DNA of 64,000 nucleotides. Origin: DASVRZ01 sp038230215. GTDB taxonomy: Bacteria > Verrucomicrobiota > Verrucomicrobiia > Chthoniobacterales > DASVRZ01. Below, piece after piece: positions 26,450 through 35,537 of the stretch (positions are counted from its first letter, which is position 1; each line of letters starts with the position of its first letter). Both the position numbers and the translations under genes were made by a program. Below the pieces are notes generated by a model. It was not told the origin of the DNA, ran no database searches, and was given only the letters and a program-made list of their open reading frames with translations. The stretch lies in assembly GCA_038230215.1 (NCBI GenBank), contig JBBRNR010000005.1, positions 62,001 through 126,000 of the forward strand. Reading direction: 5' to 3'.

Positions 26450-27736
26450 TCAATCTGAGGCACCTTGTTGTTCTGATAACAGTTCACTTTGACTCCTATG
26501 AAAACTTTGCAGCAAAGTTTGTATGGCCTGGACATTGACCAGGGCCTTCGGTGCGAATGATGCATAACTCGCCCACTCCGCATCTTTACCTTGGGAGGAG
26601 TCGCGTTCGGAGCAATGGGAGTTTTCACCCTGCGGGCCTAGGCCATCGAGTGTGGGAAAATCCGTCCAGAGCACATTTCCGTCGCTTAGGCCTCCACGAT
26701 CCTCTGCCAAAAAGGTTAATCCCGCTGCCTCTGTCGCCGTTTTCCAATGGCCGAGCAGACGATCTGTCGCCGAATTTCGCGGCCAGGGAACGGTTTCGTG
26801 AATGACATATACGCGGACACGGCATGAGCTCGATCCATCGGATGCGACCACAGTGCGGCGGTCGTTCCAAGCGAGAATTTGAGCCCGAGCCTTCGCATAC
26901 ACTGCGGGATCGAAGGCGCGCATTTCGAAAATGGCTGCTGATTCGTGTGGAACTCGATTGGGAACCGTCCCGCCCGAAATGTGGCCGACGTTGACCGTTA
27001 GACCGCGTTCATGGTCCGTCAGCGCGCTGATGTCGCGGATGAAGTCGGCCAGTTGCACAATGGCATTTGCGCCCGTGGGGTGCTGCGTGCCGGCGTGGGC
27101 GGCCTTGCCCTCGACGGTCACGCGAAAGGCGGCGCGGCCTTTGCGCGATGATACCAGAGACATTTCGCCCGGCTGACCTCCGTCGCCCTCGAAAATGAGG
27201 CACGCAACAGTGTCAGCGGGCAGAATTTTACGGCAAAATTCCCCGAAGTCCTCTGAGACCACCTCCTCGCAGGCATTGAGCATCACGACCCAGTTGGTTC
27301 GGGCAAATTTCTCCGGCGATAGCTTTTGCAACGTCCTCAGAGTCAGCCAAATCAGAGCCGTGCCGCCTTTGATATCATTGGTACCGGGACCGTAAATCCG
27401 GTCGCCGATTACCTCCCAGTGAAAATGATTTCTCTCCTCTTCCTCAGCCGGATAAACCGTGTCGAGATGCGAAAGCAGCGCAACTGTCGGTCCATCGACC
27501 GGCGGACGGCGGAGAGCCAGATGCGAGCCAAATGCAGGGTTGGCCGCAGGCTCGCTGGTCGGCTGGAAGTCGAGCGGGGCAAATTGCCTGGAAATGAGGT
27601 CCGCGTTAGCCGCGATGCCGGCGCGATTTTCGGTAAAGCTGTTCAGCCCGACCATTTGTCGCAGAAATTCCAATGTCTCCGGCAGGAGGGACTGGCAAAA
27701 GTCGGCAAGGTCATCGGGCATTCGCTTAAAATGCAT
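26450..27736 (-). CDS. M20-family metallopeptidase (carboxypeptidase G2/ArgE-like)
   Basis: About 428 residues. Zinc-site motifs of M20 enzymes are visible: SHLDTVYPAEEEE (His-x-Asp), GPGTNDIKGGTALI with the bridging Asp, and LNACEEVVSEDFGEF with the Glu-Glu pair; a dimerisation-domain His lies in AAHAGTQHPTGANAIVQLA. The C-terminal GPQGENSHCSERDS supplies the final His. These enzymes cut N-acyl amino acids or dipeptides. No signal peptide. ATGs at 27736 and 27721 are both plausible. It is divergent from the transglutaminase-like gene. Confidence 0.82.
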   Translation of the reverse strand: MHFKRMPDDLADFCQSLLPETLEFLRQMVGLNSFTENRAGIAANADLISRQFAPLDFQPTSEPAANPAFGSHLALRRPPVDGPTVALLSHLDTVYPAEEEERNHFHWEVIGDRIYGPGTNDIKGGTALIWLTLRTLQKLSPEKFARTNWVVMLNACEEVVSEDFGEFCRKILPADTVACLIFEGDGGQPGEMSLVSSRKGRAAFRVTVEGKAAHAGTQHPTGANAIVQLADFIRDISALTDHERGLTVNVGHISGGTVPNRVPHESAAIFEMRAFDPAVYAKARAQILAWNDRRTVVASDGSSSCRVRVYVIHETVPWPRNSATDRLLGHWKTATEAAGLTFLAEDRGGLSDGNVLWTDFPTLDGLGPQGENSHCSERDSSQGKDAEWASYASFAPKALVNVQAIQTLLQSFHRSQSELLSEQQGASD

Positions 27737-27909
27737 CGGCTGCCGCGAATGAACATGGAAAAATGCGGAAAACAGACTGCTCCATTTCCCTCTCGCCAAT
27801 CGGGTGATCCGTGGCACCGTGCAGGCGTCGCTGTCTTTTTCAGAAATAGTGGAACTCAATCACAGCCAGGCGAAGGGCAGCTTTCGATAAGGTGGGCAAT
27901 CTGAAACTT

Positions 27910-28863
27910 ATGAGCACCATTTCATCTCACGAATCTCCTGTTCTCGACATCGCGGTGCGCGTGGGCTGCAAGCTCGTTTATTCAGTTAGCAACGACGTGC
28001 CGACTTTCGCCATACTCAAGCCGCAGCAGGAGCCCACCCAATCCATCCGTCAGGAAAGCATTCAACTTTCACAGAATTCCTCGGTTACAGAATACCGCGA
28101 TGAGCATGGCAATGTCATTTATCGTATGATCCTCGTGCCGGGTGAACATTTTTTGACTTACGACGCCATCGTCATGGTGCCGAGCGTCCGTGAGGATGCT
28201 TGGTGGAGCGATGTGCCCATTACGATCGACCAGCTACCCTCAGAGATTCTGCGTTACACCCAGCCTTCCAGATATTGCGACTCAGATCGCCTGCCGGATT
28301 TCGCCTGGAATAAATTTGGCCACTTACCGGCGGGTTTGTCGCGGGTTCTGGCGATCTGCGAATGGATTCACGCTAACATCGAGTATCGCACCGGCTCGGG
28401 CAGTCCGTTCATTACCGCCAACGACGTGATTCAGCGCGGCTTCGGCGTCTGCCGCGACTTCGCTCACTGTGCCGTCGCCTTGTGCCGCGCCATGAATCTC
28501 CCGGCACGCTACGTCAGCGGCTACGTGAGCGACATTGCTTGGAAAGATGACGGGCGCCCCATGGATTTCCACGCTTACATGGAAGTCTGGCTGGACAACC
28601 GCTGGCAGACGTTCGACGCCCGTTTCCTGAAGCCACGGGTCGGTCGGGTGCGCATTTCCTCCGGCTACGATGCGGGTAGTTGTGCGTTTGGGACTTTTTT
28701 TGGCCCAACTCTGCTGCAGTATTTCGAGGTTTGGTCCTATCAAATCGACCCGCGCGAAGTCCGCATCGGCGACCCGGTGGACCTTCGTAAACGCCTCTGC
28801 GGCCAGCCGGAGTTGCGCTTCCCACCCAGTGCCACGCAAACCGACTTTGAACAATCTGCCTAA
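27910..28863 (+). CDS. transglutaminase-like family protein
   Basis: 317 residues. An N-terminal bacterial beta-domain (residues about 1-130) is followed by the papain-like core with the catalytic triad: Cys in FGVCRDFAHCAVALCRA, His in MDFHAYMEVWLD, Asp in WQTFDARF. The segments PARYVSGYVSDIAW and the length match the large family of bacterial transglutaminase-like putative cysteine proteases. No signal peptide is apparent. Often such proteins act on peptidoglycan-linked or ribosomally made peptides, but the substrate here is unknown. A lipoprotein gene follows after 46 bp. Confidence 0.85.
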   Translation: MSTISSHESPVLDIAVRVGCKLVYSVSNDVPTFAILKPQQEPTQSIRQESIQLSQNSSVTEYRDEHGNVIYRMILVPGEHFLTYDAIVMVPSVREDAWWSDVPITIDQLPSEILRYTQPSRYCDSDRLPDFAWNKFGHLPAGLSRVLAICEWIHANIEYRTGSGSPFITANDVIQRGFGVCRDFAHCAVALCRAMNLPARYVSGYVSDIAWKDDGRPMDFHAYMEVWLDNRWQTFDARFLKPRVGRVRISSGYDAGSCAFGTFFGPTLLQYFEVWSYQIDPREVRIGDPVDLRKRLCGQPELRFPPSATQTDFEQSA

Positions 28864-28909
28864 AGGAACGATACAACCGGAGCGGCGCTGGATTTCGATA
28901 ATTTCAGGT

Positions 28910-29425
28910 ATGAATACTAAAATCCGCCTGTCCGCACTCCTCGCCATTGGCCTCGTTTCTTTCGCCTGCGAAAAGAAAGTCGAAGTCATCGTCCCCAGCC
29001 CGACTCCCATCGACATCACGCGCACTCCCGATTCCGCCACGAACACTTTGGAAACGAAAAAACTCGGAGTCGCCATCGATCTATACGTTTCCACACCCAG
29101 CGCGGAGAATGCCGCAAACGTCAAGGGAGCCTTCGCCGATCTCGATGGTGAGATTGCCGAACTCGAAGCCCGCGTCGCTAAAACCGGCGGCTCAGATCGC
29201 GCTGAAGCCCAGGCCAAGCTGACGAACATGCAAACCTATCGCGCCAAGGAGACTGCTCGTTACACCGTAGCCGCCGCCACAGCGCCGATGTCCAACACGG
29301 TAGAACCCGTTGATACCCGAACTGGAGCCGAAAAAGTCGAGCACACTCTCGACAAAGTCGGCAACTCGATCAAACGCGGCACGGAAAACGTGGGCGACAA
29401 AATCAAAGACGCCACCGGCCAGTAA
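28910..29425 (+). CDS. putative lipoprotein with coiled-coil segment
   Basis: 171 residues with a lipoprotein signal (LLAIGLVSFACEKKVE, lipobox Cys near residue 21) so it is probably anchored in a membrane facing the periplasm. The middle (FADLDGEIAELEARVAKT) is predicted coiled coil, and the C-terminus (VEHTLDKVGNSIKRGTENVG) resembles short amphipathic repeats of stress-related exported proteins. I recognise no domain. It is convergent with the long glycosyltransferase gene, 13 bp apart. Confidence 0.7.
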   Translation: MNTKIRLSALLAIGLVSFACEKKVEVIVPSPTPIDITRTPDSATNTLETKKLGVAIDLYVSTPSAENAANVKGAFADLDGEIAELEARVAKTGGSDRAEAQAKLTNMQTYRAKETARYTVAAATAPMSNTVEPVDTRTGAEKVEHTLDKVGNSIKRGTENVGDKIKDATGQ

Positions 29426-29438
29426 TCCGCAACTCCAT

Positions 29439-32400
29439 TCACCGGGTAAATCCGGGCACAGCAGTCACTGCGGAACGAAATCCAGCTGACTCCGACACCA
29501 ATGGGAGAAGCCGCTCGATAGCGTGCAAAATAGAACCATCCACAGGGACCGGCTCCTCGGGAAAATCCTCCCATTGCAGGTCGAGATCGAGCATTTTCTG
29601 CAATACCGCCGTTCTTGCCCAAAAGAAGTTCCCAACGGGGAAATTGATCGCCTCGCACGCCACAGATGGGAGTTCCATTCGACTCAGGAGATCGTTGGCA
29701 ATGGCATGATTTTTTCCCCAGCCCATGGCATTGGGATCGTCTGGAAAAACGATGCCGATCGCGGGATCTGCCGTCATCGTCGAGAGAATGGCATCCATCA
29801 TGGCGTGCTCGCCGCCGGTGTGATTTTCAAACAAAAAATCCTTCCAGAGGGCGATATGAGTCTGCTTCGACGAATGGAGCGATTTCTTGGTGTGTTGATG
29901 CCCGATGATGTCGTAATCGCGACCTAACACGCCTGCAAATGTTCTGAGAAACGGGCCCATATCGCGTCCTCGATTGGGCACCACGGCGACTTCCATTCGG
30001 TTGGCGGCGCAGGGTGTGAATTTCAGCCGGGCGAGGTCCGCGATTTCCTCATTGGGCACCGAGATGAACAGGTCCACGCGCGTCTGATTACGATACAGCC
30101 GCCGGGAAATTTCCTCTGCCATGTCGGCGTAGAATAGATGGATATGCAAGGCGACCCTCCCGCCTACGCAAACTCCTTCCCCGGGCGAAAGTGGCGAAAT
30201 AACGGTCGTCAACCAGGGACCAGCAGGCTTTCCGGATCGCAAAAAATGCACCAACGGATCACTGTCGGCGAGGTGATTTCTTTCTGCATAAATGCGGGGG
30301 TGGAATCCTGGAAATGGCTTGCGTGCAACGATTCCCCGAGCCCAGGAATGCACTTGGTAACGGCCGGGGCCGGACCAGATTTCCGGCTGAATCGGAGACC
30401 GAAAATAGGGCAGATCGAGAATGTGCGATTGTTCGATCTCGGCTGCCTCGCGGCTTTGTCGGTCGTTGAGTTCAACTTGTTCGACAGCGGCTTTTTCGAT
30501 CTGAGTTGCATAGTGATCAAAATCGAAAAGAGTGGCCGCCATTTGCTGACAACGAAGTCCGATTTCGATGCGTAGACCGGGGTCGTCGATCCATTTTTGG
30601 AGCTGCTGGCCAGCGGCTGCGACGTCCAGATAAGGGAGGACGCATTCCTTCGTCACCGGGTCGGCAGCCAGCATTTCGGCGGTGCCGGTAGCCCCGACAA
30701 AACACAGCACCGGCAGCGCGTGTTGCATGGCCTCCTGCGCGACCAGCGGAAACGGGTCGAGTCGCGAGCTGATGAAACAGACATCCGCCCCGGCGTAGGC
30801 CAGATTGACATCGGTGATTTCATCCAGAATGGCGACCGCACCGCTGATGGAAATTTTCCTGAGTTGATCCTCCAGATAGACGCCAAAGTGGTTGGTTTTT
30901 TCCGTCACAAATCCCGCTCCAAACCACACAAAACGGATTTTTTTTGCCGGATTCCGGCGGATGATTTGCTCGGCGCAGAGCAAGAAAAGATCGACGCCTT
31001 TGCGGTATTCGACGCTGCCCATTCCGAAAATGACGAATGCATCCTCCCAGCCCGGAGGACGGAGCGCTCGAGGGACGGTTTCTTTTTCCGCGGGATCGAG
31101 CGAAGTGGGTGGACGGCAAAGTCCCTGGGGCAAAATGAGGGTGTCGGACCGCTTCAATTCCGGGCAAACCCTTTGCGCACTTTCCAGGACGATCTGCGCA
31201 GGGAAGACCAGTTTACCGGCATGCAAAACGACGGCGGGCAGTGCGGTACGAGGCCTCCACGCCTCGGCAAATTCATGGATGAGATGAACGCACGGGATGT
31301 TTTGCAGCATTAAAAGCCGCGGGATTTTTGCGGCAGAGAGCGTATTGACCAAGGCGAAATAGATCGGGCAATGCGCCGCCAGCAGATGCAAGTGGAGTGC
31401 GACATCCGCTTCACTTGTCTGGGCGCGGGTGCCGAAACCTGCGTAGTAATCGACAGCCTGCTGGAAGTTGGATTGCAATGGACCCACGCGGAGATCCAGC
31501 ATGATGACGGAATATTTTTCGCGGAGTTTTTCCGCCAAATTGAGGAGGACGATGGGGGCACCGGTGCGAGTGCTTTCGTGGGTGACAAGCAGAATAACGG
31601 GTTTGTTGGCGTCGCGGTTTTTGAGCCAGGAAAAGAACCGTGTGCCGAGGATGGCTGTGACATCGTCGAGGCTAATCAAGGCGGCGAGATTCGGCATTTC
31701 ATGCTGCCAGTCAAAGCGGCCATGCGGACTGGTTTGACGATCTTTTTTCCAGCCGGTCTGCAAGTAGTGCCCGAGCGGTTCCTGATTTTTCGCCAACACA
31801 TCGGGGAAAGTTTGCAGATAATAATCTGGGTCGAAAAACCGGTGTGGCGCGCGACCATTCTTCCACCCGTGTTCCAGATAATGCTGGAGCGGCTCGTGTC
31901 CCGCAGCGGCCACGTCGGGGTTTTGCTGGAGATACCAGACCACATCGAAAAGCGGATGCGGCCGCACGTTTAGCTTCCAACCGATGGTCCGATAATGTTC
32001 CAGCGGAGTGAGATTGGAATGGGTGGCGTCAGGGTTTTTGCTGAGGTAATAGGCTTCGTTGAAAACCGTGCTGAGGACCTTTAAAGTCAGGGCTGAGACA
32101 GGCCGAGAAGAAGAGATTAGAGGGCTGATTTTCAATACCGGTAATGCCGGAGCGCGCCAATGATGAAAGGCGCGCTGGAACCAGGATCGTCTCTGCCAGG
32201 TTTGCGCAGACTGGATGATTTTTCGCAGCGCTTTGTTTTGCTGGAGCAATGCACGCTCTTGTTTGCGGAAGTTTTTTTCGTTAGTGGCCAAGCCGTCGCG
32301 ATATTTTTTCTGGAGCTTGAATTGTTCGTCCTGTAGTTTCTTGAGCTGACGATCCAAGGCTGGACTCCTAGGTTTTTCCACCCGGATCTCACTGGGTAAA

Positions 32401-33122
32401 CGGGGGGCGGCTTCCTGCGAAAAAGCCTTTCCGAGACGCTGATAGGCCACGCGGATTTCGTGGGCCCCGGCTGAGTTGCGTCCGATTGAGAACAGGTTTT
32501 TCAGCGTGACCGGAAGTTGATTCCCGACGCCGAGAATGCCCAGCCCGTAGCCGTGCAGGAACTCGAAGCTGGGATATTTTTCGCGTAATTCCTCCCAAAG
32601 ACGCAAGACGCCGAAGTCGTTTTCACGAACGTTCGTGTCGTGAAAAATCACCACGCCGCAGTCCGAAATACAGGGCCGCCATGTCTCGAAATCGTGTTTC
32701 ACGGCCTCATAAGTATGAAGCCCGTCGATATGCAGCAGATCGATGGATTTTTCGGCAAATGCCGGCCGCGCCTCGTCGAATGAGCTTCGAATCAGTTTGG
32801 AAAAATGCGCATATTTGCGGGAGTTATATTGTTCCAGAGTCGCGTAAATCTGGTTGTCGTAAAAGCCCGACTGCGGATCGCCCTTCCATGTGTCCACTGC
32901 GGTGCAAGTCGTCTCGGAGCCATGCTTTTCCACGGCCTGACAACACGCCATGTAGGAATAGCCCCAATGCACGCCCAGCTCCACGAAACTCCGGGGACGC
33001 AACTGTCCGATCAGCCAAAAAGCGAACGGCGCGTGTTCCCACCAGGCGGAAATCTCCGGTATCCATTCGGGTTCCCAAAAACTCGCAGCCGAAAGGAAAT
33101 TAGAAGTGGAGTTAGGTTCCAT
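29439..33122 (-). CDS. multidomain surface-polysaccharide protein: methyltransferase, glycosyltransferase and RgpF-like domains
   Basis: A very long protein (1,227 residues). Approximate layout: residues 1-205 a class I methyltransferase (SFVELGVHWGYSYMACCQAV; IDLLHIDGLHTYEAVKHDFE; GVVIFHDTNVREND); 240-310 coiled coil; 350-480 three repeats of the form YLxxNPDV..G.EPLxHYLxxGWKxxRxP; 500-870 a GT4-type glycosyltransferase (LLVTHESTRTGAPIVLLNLA; FGMGSVEYRKGVDLFLLCA); 935-1215 a rhamnan-synthesis RgpF-like domain (IHLFYADMAEEISRRL; VPNRGRDMGPFLRTF; GHQHTKKS). The start at 33122 has a GGAG ribosome site; an ATG 18 bp upstream touches purK. Probable job: building or modifying a rhamnose-containing cell-surface glycan. 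Acceptor and sugar are unknown. Confidence 0.82.
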   Translation of the reverse strand: MEPNSTSNFLSAASFWEPEWIPEISAWWEHAPFAFWLIGQLRPRSFVELGVHWGYSYMACCQAVEKHGSETTCTAVDTWKGDPQSGFYDNQIYATLEQYNSRKYAHFSKLIRSSFDEARPAFAEKSIDLLHIDGLHTYEAVKHDFETWRPCISDCGVVIFHDTNVRENDFGVLRLWEELREKYPSFEFLHGYGLGILGVGNQLPVTLKNLFSIGRNSAGAHEIRVAYQRLGKAFSQEAAPRLPSEIRVEKPRSPALDRQLKKLQDEQFKLQKKYRDGLATNEKNFRKQERALLQQNKALRKIIQSAQTWQRRSWFQRAFHHWRAPALPVLKISPLISSSRPVSALTLKVLSTVFNEAYYLSKNPDATHSNLTPLEHYRTIGWKLNVRPHPLFDVVWYLQQNPDVAAAGHEPLQHYLEHGWKNGRAPHRFFDPDYYLQTFPDVLAKNQEPLGHYLQTGWKKDRQTSPHGRFDWQHEMPNLAALISLDDVTAILGTRFFSWLKNRDANKPVILLVTHESTRTGAPIVLLNLAEKLREKYSVIMLDLRVGPLQSNFQQAVDYYAGFGTRAQTSEADVALHLHLLAAHCPIYFALVNTLSAAKIPRLLMLQNIPCVHLIHEFAEAWRPRTALPAVVLHAGKLVFPAQIVLESAQRVCPELKRSDTLILPQGLCRPPTSLDPAEKETVPRALRPPGWEDAFVIFGMGSVEYRKGVDLFLLCAEQIIRRNPAKKIRFVWFGAGFVTEKTNHFGVYLEDQLRKISISGAVAILDEITDVNLAYAGADVCFISSRLDPFPLVAQEAMQHALPVLCFVGATGTAEMLAADPVTKECVLPYLDVAAAGQQLQKWIDDPGLRIEIGLRCQQMAATLFDFDHYATQIEKAAVEQVELNDRQSREAAEIEQSHILDLPYFRSPIQPEIWSGPGRYQVHSWARGIVARKPFPGFHPRIYAERNHLADSDPLVHFLRSGKPAGPWLTTVISPLSPGEGVCVGGRVALHIHLFYADMAEEISRRLYRNQTRVDLFISVPNEEIADLARLKFTPCAANRMEVAVVPNRGRDMGPFLRTFAGVLGRDYDIIGHQHTKKSLHSSKQTHIALWKDFLFENHTGGEHAMMDAILSTMTADPAIGIVFPDDPNAMGWGKNHAIANDLLSRMELPSVACEAINFPVGNFFWARTAVLQKMLDLDLQWEDFPEEPVPVDGSILHAIERLLPLVSESAGFRSAVTAVPGFTR

Positions 33123-33140
33123 TCTGAACTCCGTCAGCAT

Positions 33141-34283
33141 TCAGCTTTGGAGTTGGGATTGAATGCGTCGGGCCGTTTCGAGGGCTTGCGCGACCGTGGG
33201 CTTGAGCACGCAAAAATGGCCCATTTTTCGTCCGGGTCGGCCTTCCAGTTTCCCATAAAGATGTAGCTTGGCATCCGGCTCGCTGAGGATGGGAAGGAAA
33301 TCTGGCGGCTCGCCATTTTTCCAGAGATCGCCGAGGAGATTGACCATCACTACTGGCGAGAGAAGTTCTGCGGAGCCAAACGGCCAGCCGCAGACAGCGC
33401 GCAATTGCTGCTCAAACTGGCTCGTAACGCAGGCGTCGCCAGTGTAATGACCCGAATTATGCGGGCGCGGCGCAAGTTCGTTGACGAGCAATTCTCCGTC
33501 TTCGGTGAGAAAAAATTCGACCGCCAGGAGTCCGATCAAACTCAAATCAGCCGCGATATTCGTGGCCAGCTCCGCTGCCTTTTCCTGAATGGAAGCGTCG
33601 ACGCGCGCGGGCACGATGGAGATGTCGAGAATGTGATGGCTGTGCAAATTTTCCGCCGCCGGAAAGCAACTGCTTTCACCGTCGGCATTGCGCGCGACGA
33701 GTACAGACAGCTCGCAAACATGGCCGATCCATTTCTCCAGGACCGCTTTCGGCGTGGCAAACTGGCTCCAGACGGACTCCGTCGATTGCGCGCGGCTGAC
33801 CTTGAGCTGGCCCTTGCCATCGTAGCCAAAGTCGGCTGTTTTCAGAACGACATCTCCGTCGATTTCCGCCAGAGCAGACTCCAGGTCGGATGCGGAACTA
33901 ACGATCCGAAACGGCGCCACAGGATAGCCTTTGTGCTGGAGGAAATTTTTCTCCCGCTCACGGTTCTGGCAAATGTGCAGCACCTCGGAACGCGGATGCA
34001 CCGGCTTATGAAGGGCGATCCGCTCGATGACGGTGGCCGGAATGTTCTCAAACTCGAATGTAACCACGTCCACCGATTGCGCGAAGGTGTCGAGCTGCTC
34101 CAGATCGTCGTAGGCGGCTGTAAACTCCCGGTCGGAAATCTGTCCCGCCGGACTCGCGGGCTGCGGCTCAAAGGTGTGCACGCGATAGCCCATTTTCCTC
34201 GCAGCCAGAGCAAACATTCGACCCAGTTGCCCACCGCCAAGCAAGCCTATGGTGGACTCGGGTTTGATAATACTTTTAGACAT
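33141..34283 (-). CDS. purK: 5-(carboxyamino)imidazole ribonucleotide synthase PurK
   Basis: 380-residue ATP-grasp enzyme of purine synthesis, which carboxylates aminoimidazole ribonucleotide with bicarbonate and ATP. Signatures: IGLLGGGQLGRMFALAARK at the start, VVTFEFENIPA, LKTADFGYDGKGQ (ATP-grasp loop), LLAVEFFLTEDGELLVNEL and LAPRPHNSGHYTGDAC. PurE is not adjacent. The stop is followed at once by the glycosyltransferase gene in the same direction, so the two are probably cotranscribed without functional relation. Confidence 0.95.
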   Translation of the reverse strand: MSKSIIKPESTIGLLGGGQLGRMFALAARKMGYRVHTFEPQPASPAGQISDREFTAAYDDLEQLDTFAQSVDVVTFEFENIPATVIERIALHKPVHPRSEVLHICQNREREKNFLQHKGYPVAPFRIVSSASDLESALAEIDGDVVLKTADFGYDGKGQLKVSRAQSTESVWSQFATPKAVLEKWIGHVCELSVLVARNADGESSCFPAAENLHSHHILDISIVPARVDASIQEKAAELATNIAADLSLIGLLAVEFFLTEDGELLVNELAPRPHNSGHYTGDACVTSQFEQQLRAVCGWPFGSAELLSPVVMVNLLGDLWKNGEPPDFLPILSEPDAKLHLYGKLEGRPGRKMGHFCVLKPTVAQALETARRIQSQLQS

Positions 34284-34336
34284 CGCGGCTATTAAGAACA
34301 TTTGAAAACGGACTGGCCAGTGATTATTCTTTGCCT

Positions 34337-34855
34337 ATGAAAATCCCCCATTTCTGTCTTCTGGCCCTGCTCTGGACGGCTCCGGCCGTTTATTCGCAGG
34401 CCAGCACTGCGGCCACTTATTCCGAGGCGCAGCGGGCCTATCTCGTCGGGGACACCGCGACAGCGAAGGAGAAATTTGAAGCTGTGCTCAACGCAGAGCC
34501 GAATCATCCCGGTGCGAAAAATTATCTGAAGTCAATCCTCGCGGCGGAGAAAAAGGACAAAAAATCAACGCTTTCCACCCAGCTCGCGACTTTGATTGTT
34601 CCCAAAGTCACCTTCAAGGAAGCGTCTTTCGACTCAGTTCTGGATTATCTCAAGGTGAAGGCAGCGGGGCTTTCCGCGAACAAAGTCACACCCAGCTTTG
34701 TGCTCCATCTGCCACCCGATTTCGCGAAGCAAACGCCGATCACACTCGACCTGAGCAACGTCCCGTTTACTGAAGTACTGCGCTATCTCGGCGAGCTGAC
34801 CTCGACGAAATTCGAGATTCAGCAATACGCCATCGTGGTGTCGCTGAAGAGCTAG
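34337..34855 (+). CDS. exported protein with TPR-like segment and secretin N-domain-like (STN) C-terminus
   Basis: 172 residues: a signal peptide (FCLLALLWTAPAVYSQA), a short TPR-like helical pair (YSEAQRAYLVGDTATAKEKF, LNAEPNHPGAKNYL), and a C-terminal domain resembling the secretin/TonB short N-domain (TFKEASFDSVLDYLKVKAAG and LSNVPFTEVLRYLGELT). Secretins and TonB receptors carry such domains; here it stands alone, with no barrel. It may be a periplasmic adaptor, but this is an inference. It overlaps the cyclophilin gene (convergent) by 4 bp. Confidence 0.65.
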   Translation: MKIPHFCLLALLWTAPAVYSQASTAATYSEAQRAYLVGDTATAKEKFEAVLNAEPNHPGAKNYLKSILAAEKKDKKSTLSTQLATLIVPKVTFKEASFDSVLDYLKVKAAGLSANKVTPSFVLHLPPDFAKQTPITLDLSNVPFTEVLRYLGELTSTKFEIQQYAIVVSLKS

Positions 34856-35430
34856 TTGTTGCTCATTCCCTCGCTCCACTCCTTGATCTTCGGTGCCTGC
34901 GCCTCAAAGAGTGGCTTGGTGTCGTCGAGGATCTCAATGGACTTGATTTTGTCGCCCTTTTCAATCTTGTTAATCACGTCCTGACCTTTCGTGGTCTTGC
35001 CGAAAATGGTGTGGCGGTCGTTCAAGTGCGGCGTCGGCACATGGGTGATGAAAAATTGCGAGCCGTTGGTCGCCGGACCCGCATTAGCCATCGCCCAAAC
35101 ACCCGCTTTATCGAAGCGCAGAGTCGGATCAAACTCGTCCGCAAATTTGTAACCTGGACCGCCGGTACCATTCCCTTTCGGGTCGCCGCCTTGAATCATG
35201 AAATCAGGTATCACGCGGTGAAAAGTGAGGCCGTCGTAGAAGCGTTTCTCGGCGAGGTTCAGGAAATTCGCCACGGTCATAGGGACTTTGGAGGCGAAAA
35301 GCGTGGCCTCGATGTCGCCCTTGTCCGTGTGCAGGACAACACGGATGTCTTTGAGCGGCGCGGTCTCCGCATGAAGTGGGGCGAGGGTGAATCCGAGAAA
35401 AACAACGAGCGTGCTAAGGAGGAATTTCAT
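34852..35430 (-). CDS. periplasmic peptidylprolyl isomerase, cyclophilin type
   Basis: 192 residues with a signal peptide (FLLSTLVVFLGFTLAPLHAE), so it acts in the periplasm on cis/trans proline bonds of folding proteins. The cyclophilin core is complete: FYDGLTFHRVIPDFMIQGG with the active-site Arg, KGNGTGGPGYKFADEF, WAMANAGPATNGSQFFI and PHLNDRHTIFGKTTKG. Length is normal for PpiA-like enzymes. It ends convergently with the preceding gene (4-bp overlap). Confidence 0.92.
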   Translation of the reverse strand: MKFLLSTLVVFLGFTLAPLHAETAPLKDIRVVLHTDKGDIEATLFASKVPMTVANFLNLAEKRFYDGLTFHRVIPDFMIQGGDPKGNGTGGPGYKFADEFDPTLRFDKAGVWAMANAGPATNGSQFFITHVPTPHLNDRHTIFGKTTKGQDVINKIEKGDKIKSIEILDDTKPLFEAQAPKIKEWSEGMSNN

Positions 35431-35537
35431 GGCCGAGCTTACGCGGGAGAGAGCGGCTTGTCTAATTCTCGTGACGGAGAAAAAATCGCGATTTTCCTAT
35501 TTGGTGCGCGCCCCATTTCTTGTCTAAAGTCTTTCCC

